Shown: piece by piece, positions 61,588 to 64,000 of the stretch
Layout of the letters: the number at the start of each line of letters is the position of its first letter
Numbering within the stretch: the first letter of the stretch is position 1
Source of the DNA: a virus
DNA: 64,000 bases
Reading direction: 5' to 3' (one strand)
Virus record (IMG/VR): IMGVR_UViG_3300035698_022475
Span: 1 to 64,000 of that record
Made by a program: the position numbers and the translations under genes
The notes under the pieces: model-generated
What the model was told of the DNA's origin: nothing
What the model saw: only the letters and a program-made list of their open reading frames with translations
Databases searched by the model: none

Positions 61588-62016
61588 ATGGCAATCTTCA
61601 TCGGAATAGCGGTTAAGGAATACGATGAAAAATTCGTCGCAGCGGCTACTGCCTGGTTTGCCAACACTCCCGTCTTCAATATTACGGGAATGACGCTGGA
61701 CTACATGCGCGAGAAACTCCTCTCTGTCGTCATTATTGAAAACTCCAACAAACTAAAAGCAATCAGCGCAGCTACCAATAGAACCCTCGAGAAACTTTTC
61801 GTCCGCCGTATTATTCCGTTGCCGCGTACTGACGGGAGTGACGTTATCCTCTTCGTTCCTCCAAGCCTAAAAAAACAAGAGTTCCCTACCGTATCCCGCG
61901 TCGAAACCAAACACTGGCTGGTACGAGGTGCTCGTCGCGCCCTTGCGGAATGGATAGGAGCAGAGAATGCCCGAAAACAAAAACGTCGCAAGAGAACACC
62001 TAAGCGCCCACATTGA
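61588..62016 (+). CDS. Hypothetical protein, 142 aa
   Basis: First gene after the terminator. It has no clear ribosome site, and may be translated from a short leader. The protein is alpha/beta (MAIFIGIAVKEYDEKFVAAA, DVILFVPPSLKKQEFPTVSR) with a very basic C-terminus (NARKQKRRKRTPKRPH) that could bind nucleic acid. It overlaps the next gene by 50 bases. Family not recognised. Confidence 0.65.
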   Translation: MAIFIGIAVKEYDEKFVAAATAWFANTPVFNITGMTLDYMREKLLSVVIIENSNKLKAISAATNRTLEKLFVRRIIPLPRTDGSDVILFVPPSLKKQEFPTVSRVETKHWLVRGARRALAEWIGAENARKQKRRKRTPKRPH

Positions 62017-62206
62017 CTCAACCGTCTGTGGAAAATGCCGCCAACCCTTCTCGAAAGGGGACCGCGTCACTATCGCACATATCGTAGCGGACATCGGGAT
62101 CGACGCCGCCACGTTCCGTAAAGGAACCACTATGGCTGGAGAATATGAGGTCGTTCACGTTAATTGCCGCGATACACTACTCGTGAAGGGACTGCGCGAT
62201 GCCTAA
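61967..62206 (+). CDS. Small zinc-binding protein, 79 aa
   Basis: AGGAG at 61957-61961 supports the ATG inside the end of the preceding gene. CGKCRQPFSKGDRVTIAHIV then VVHVNCRD gives a treble-clef-like C-x2-C ... H-x2-C set that probably binds zinc, as in HNH-like or DksA-like small proteins, without visible nuclease residues. It overlaps the next gene by eight bases. Function unknown. Confidence 0.68.
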   Translation: MPENKNVAREHLSAHIDSTVCGKCRQPFSKGDRVTIAHIVADIGIDAATFRKGTTMAGEYEVVHVNCRDTLLVKGLRDA

Positions 62207-62651
62207 AGGGATTGTAAACCCTTTCTATGACCCTCCTAAACACGTAGACCCTCATGCGATTCCCGTCCAACACGAGGGTGCAACCCAGCGTGAGGCACCT
62301 CTCCCTTCTGAGGAGAGTCATACTCACGTAGATCTGGACGGTGACTCGTACGTCGTACGATTTCACCGAGTAAGTGACGTTCGTGCCATCGTGCGAAAAA
62401 TTCTCGATCTAATCTACGGTGTAAAAAAGGAGCACGAATCCGAGCTAGAAACTTATGGAATTTACTATGAAGAACGCCCTCAGACATGGACACTACAGGA
62501 CTCCGACGGCCGAGCTTTTTTTGTCGCCGTACCTGAAGAAGCAAGCGAAGTAGACGTTTACAGACGTTTAGGATATGCTCTCCTCAGGTTAAAAACCAAA
62601 ATAGAACCTACGCTCAAAAAGATGAGCATTACCGTAATGGAAAGGGGTTAG
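62199..62651 (+). CDS. Hypothetical protein, 150 aa
   Basis: The ATG overlaps the end of the zinc-binding gene by eight bases. The protein looks alpha/beta and soluble (THVDLDGDSYVVRFHRVSDV then RAIVRKILDLIYGVKKEHES), with no recognised motif. It is part of a dense run of small + strand genes ahead of the transglycosylase gene at the window edge. Confidence 0.65.
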   Translation: MPKGIVNPFYDPPKHVDPHAIPVQHEGATQREAPLPSEESHTHVDLDGDSYVVRFHRVSDVRAIVRKILDLIYGVKKEHESELETYGIYYEERPQTWTLQDSDGRAFFVAVPEEASEVDVYRRLGYALLRLKTKIEPTLKKMSITVMERG

Positions 62652-62654
62652 AAA

Positions 62655-62918
62655 ATGAATCGCACTCCTTGTGGTCAGTGTGAAAAATATTGGGCAATAC
62701 AAAAAGGATTGCGCGGGGGTGAGACCACTCCCCTCACACGCGGGCACTGCCTCGCACGCTCGCGCTACCCTAAAAACAAACCCGGTAGCCCTGTATTTCC
62801 CCCGGGAGCCAAGATTGTCGATCTTCCCAACAACGTCGCAGACCTCGTCGTAGTTCATGAAAAACAGGTAGTCACGACCTGCCAAGACGTCGCACCCAAA
62901 GGAGGGAAGAAGAAATGA
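62655..62918 (+). CDS. Small Cys protein, 87 aa
   Basis: Starts with PCGQCEKYWAIQKG and has GHCLARSRYPKN about 20 residues later, a C-x2-C ... C pattern that resembles short zinc-ribbon proteins common in phages. The C-terminus is basic (APKGGKKK). It overlaps the next gene by ATGA. No function can be named. Confidence 0.68.
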   Translation: MNRTPCGQCEKYWAIQKGLRGGETTPLTRGHCLARSRYPKNKPGSPVFPPGAKIVDLPNNVADLVVVHEKQVVTTCQDVAPKGGKKK

Positions 62919-63256
62919 TAACCAAGGAAGTTCGCGTCCCTGACGGTAAGGGAGGATGGAAAACAACGCAGGCAACTCCAGTAGCAGGACAAACTCAGGA
63001 TTCTGAGAAGGTTGATAATGCGATGCAGAAGGCCCAGGAGGATGACTTCTATATCCGAGTAGGCTCCTTCACGGAACACCTGAACCAGCTCATCAAGATC
63101 TACGGGCAAGAGTATAACCTGACCGCCGCTGAAGTCGCTGCTAGTGTCTTCCTTGAGAATTGCAACATCCGTGAGACTTACCCCGAAGGCCACTCCGAGC
63201 ACGACAAAGTTTGCGAGGCCGTGGCTGCCTGGTTCGAGCGCAACAAAAACTCCTAG
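62915..63256 (+). CDS. Hypothetical protein, 113 aa
   Basis: Acidic, mostly helical protein (ASVFLENCNIRETYPEGHSE) starting with an ATGA overlap and the preceding GGAGGG ribosome site. The middle, FTEHLNQLIKIYGQEYNLTA, resembles a helix-turn-helix-like pair but without a firm match. Last gene of the small-gene cluster. Confidence 0.66.
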   Translation: MITKEVRVPDGKGGWKTTQATPVAGQTQDSEKVDNAMQKAQEDDFYIRVGSFTEHLNQLIKIYGQEYNLTAAEVAASVFLENCNIRETYPEGHSEHDKVCEAVAAWFERNKNS

Positions 63257-63281
63257 CTGCGTGGTAAAAGAAGATCCGAAG

Positions 63282-63295
63282 TCCTACATGTAGGA
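63282..63295. repeat. Perfect palindrome TCCTACATGTAGGA
   Basis: A 14-base perfect palindrome in the 144-base gap before the transglycosylase gene, about 36 bases upstream of a TATAAT box. It could be an operator for a dimeric repressor or a hairpin in a leader RNA; no T-run follows. Confidence 0.45.
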
Positions 63296-63328
63296 GCTTC
63301 ACTCCCATTCCCCGCAGTAGCTACATCC

Positions 63329-63336
63329 GGTATAAT
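63329..63336 (+). promoter_or_regulatory. -10 box GGTATAAT
   Basis: A consensus TATAAT at 63331-63336, preceded by GG as in the two TGGTATAAG boxes at 13795 and 58528. It lies 65 bases before the ATG of the transglycosylase gene, leaving room for a normal leader. No good -35 hexamer is seen. Confidence 0.5.
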
Positions 63337-63400
63337 TTAGCATTCCCCTACAGGTTGAGTCGTACCCTAGACCCGCGTCTCGACAAGGAGGTTAGAAGTA

Positions 63401-64000
63401 ATGGCTGGTGAGGAAGTAAGTATCTGGAAGACCCTGACGGCACTATTATTGTTGTTCGTCGTAACGTCTACTAACGGCCTAGTATATGGAAACGAGGTTG
63501 CCCCGCCCAATACGGATGGACCACACTCAGTAGGAGTCACGGTAGATCCTCCCATCTACCCTCTCAACCCCTACGAATGGGAAGAATTAGCGCGGTACAT
63601 CTACCGCTACAAGACCAAACGCGATGGGGGAATCTGGAACATCTGTGGCCACTCTCTATCTAAGGAGGAGATGAAAGAAGCGGCCCTTCAATACTCTAAA
63701 GAACTTCTCATAGCCCATCACACAACCACATACCCCATTAGACGGGGAGGTGTCAGGTACGAGGTGAAGGTGCCCTTGAAGGGTGTCCTCGGTACAATGA
63801 TGTCGGAGTCTCGACTCGACTATTGTGCCTTGGGGCCGAATCCCCGTAAGTGGGCCTACAAACACGGACTGCTAGAGAAGAATCCCGAAGGGCAGCGCGG
63901 AACCCCGAGCTACTCAAAAGAAAACATCCTGGCAGTTCTGAATCACCCTAAATGGAGAAAACGCCTCGCAGACCTGGGATTAGGTCAAATGGTGTGGGGC
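63401..64000 (+). CDS. Secreted lytic transglycosylase-like protein, truncated by the window edge
   Basis: The ATG follows AAGGAGG at 63385-63391, and the frame is open to the end of the window (200 codons). Residues 9-27 form an uncleaved-signal-like hydrophobic segment (IWKTLTALLLLFVVTSTNG). The later part reads VLGTMMSESRLDYCALGPNP then DLGLGQMVWG at the edge, the Glu-Ser and Gly-x-Met spacing of soluble lytic transglycosylase domains. It would be a membrane-anchored or secreted cell-wall enzyme, perhaps assisting lysis or superinfection control. The C-terminus lies outside the window. Confidence 0.65.
   Translation, partial: MAGEEVSIWKTLTALLLLFVVTSTNGLVYGNEVAPPNTDGPHSVGVTVDPPIYPLNPYEWEELARYIYRYKTKRDGGIWNICGHSLSKEEMKEAALQYSKELLIAHHTTTYPIRRGGVRYEVKVPLKGVLGTMMSESRLDYCALGPNPRKWAYKHGLLEKNPEGQRGTPSYSKENILAVLNHPKWRKRLADLGLGQMVWG

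Noticed and set aside
1-64000. CRISPR arrays, tRNA genes, insertion sequences, integrase or attachment sites
   Set aside because: No regularly spaced repeats, no tRNA-like GTTCGAAT arm in a cloverleaf setting, and no transposase or recombinase motifs were found.

Overview
The window is a stretch of a large tailed bacteriophage genome, most likely a contractile-tailed (myovirus-type) virus with a genome much bigger than 64 kb. The evidence is a tail and baseplate gene train (tail assembly chaperone pair with a programmed -1 frameshift, tape measure, baseplate hub with a transglycosylase domain, gp25-like and baseplate-J-like wedge proteins, several fibers and spikes), a large terminase, an endolysin and a phage-type replication module. 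Genes are tightly packed, often with 4-nt ATGA overlaps and good AGGAG-type Shine-Dalgarno sites, so the host is a bacterium; its identity cannot be read from the sequence. No capsid, portal or tail sheath gene, tRNA, integrase or CRISPR array was recognised.

Layout. 1-4333 (+): Cas4-like nuclease, two-domain endolysin, small zinc-ribbon proteins and a ParB-like protein, ending in a terminator. 4380-5402 (-): a sigma-70 factor with zinc ribbons inserted in it. 5502-13794 (+): an unknown cysteine-containing protein, a terminator, a second Cas4-like nuclease, a primase-helicase and a family A DNA polymerase carrying a UDG-like N-terminal domain. 13795-14149: a 355-nt gene-free, hairpin-rich stretch behind a TGGTATAAG promoter-like box. 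14150-15769 (-): large terminase. 15799-23751: a MoxR AAA+ ATPase (+), two unknown late-strand genes (-), then a four-gene + operon: a VWA protein with an HExxH metallopeptidase-like domain, an unknown protein, a retron-type reverse transcriptase and an unknown cysteine-rich protein.

23753-58478 is mostly the - strand virion train, read from right to left: chaperones, tape measure, unknown tail proteins, two beta-helix-like spikes, two fibers sharing an N-terminal module, hub/lysozyme, a second sigma-like protein, gp25-like and J-like baseplate proteins, a 979-aa protein, more fibers and three unknown proteins. It is interrupted at 26323-30253 by a + strand island with a RuvC-like resolvase and a coenzyme-B12-dependent (class II) ribonucleotide reductase. 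58568-64000 (+) holds a family 4 uracil-DNA glycosylase, a DinG-type helicase, a cluster of small unknown or zinc-binding proteins and the start of a secreted transglycosylase cut by the window edge.

How it fits together. The + strand genes supply nucleotides (NrdJ), copy DNA (primase-helicase, polymerase), process it (Cas4-like nucleases, RuvC, DinG, UDG) and lyse the host; the - strand genes package DNA and build the tail. Two sigma-like proteins could redirect host RNA polymerase between the classes. The most unusual part is 15.8-23.8 kb, where a MoxR/VWA chaperone-type pair sits beside a retron-type reverse transcriptase with no evident msr/msd RNA, flanked in the same operon by two unrecognised proteins.
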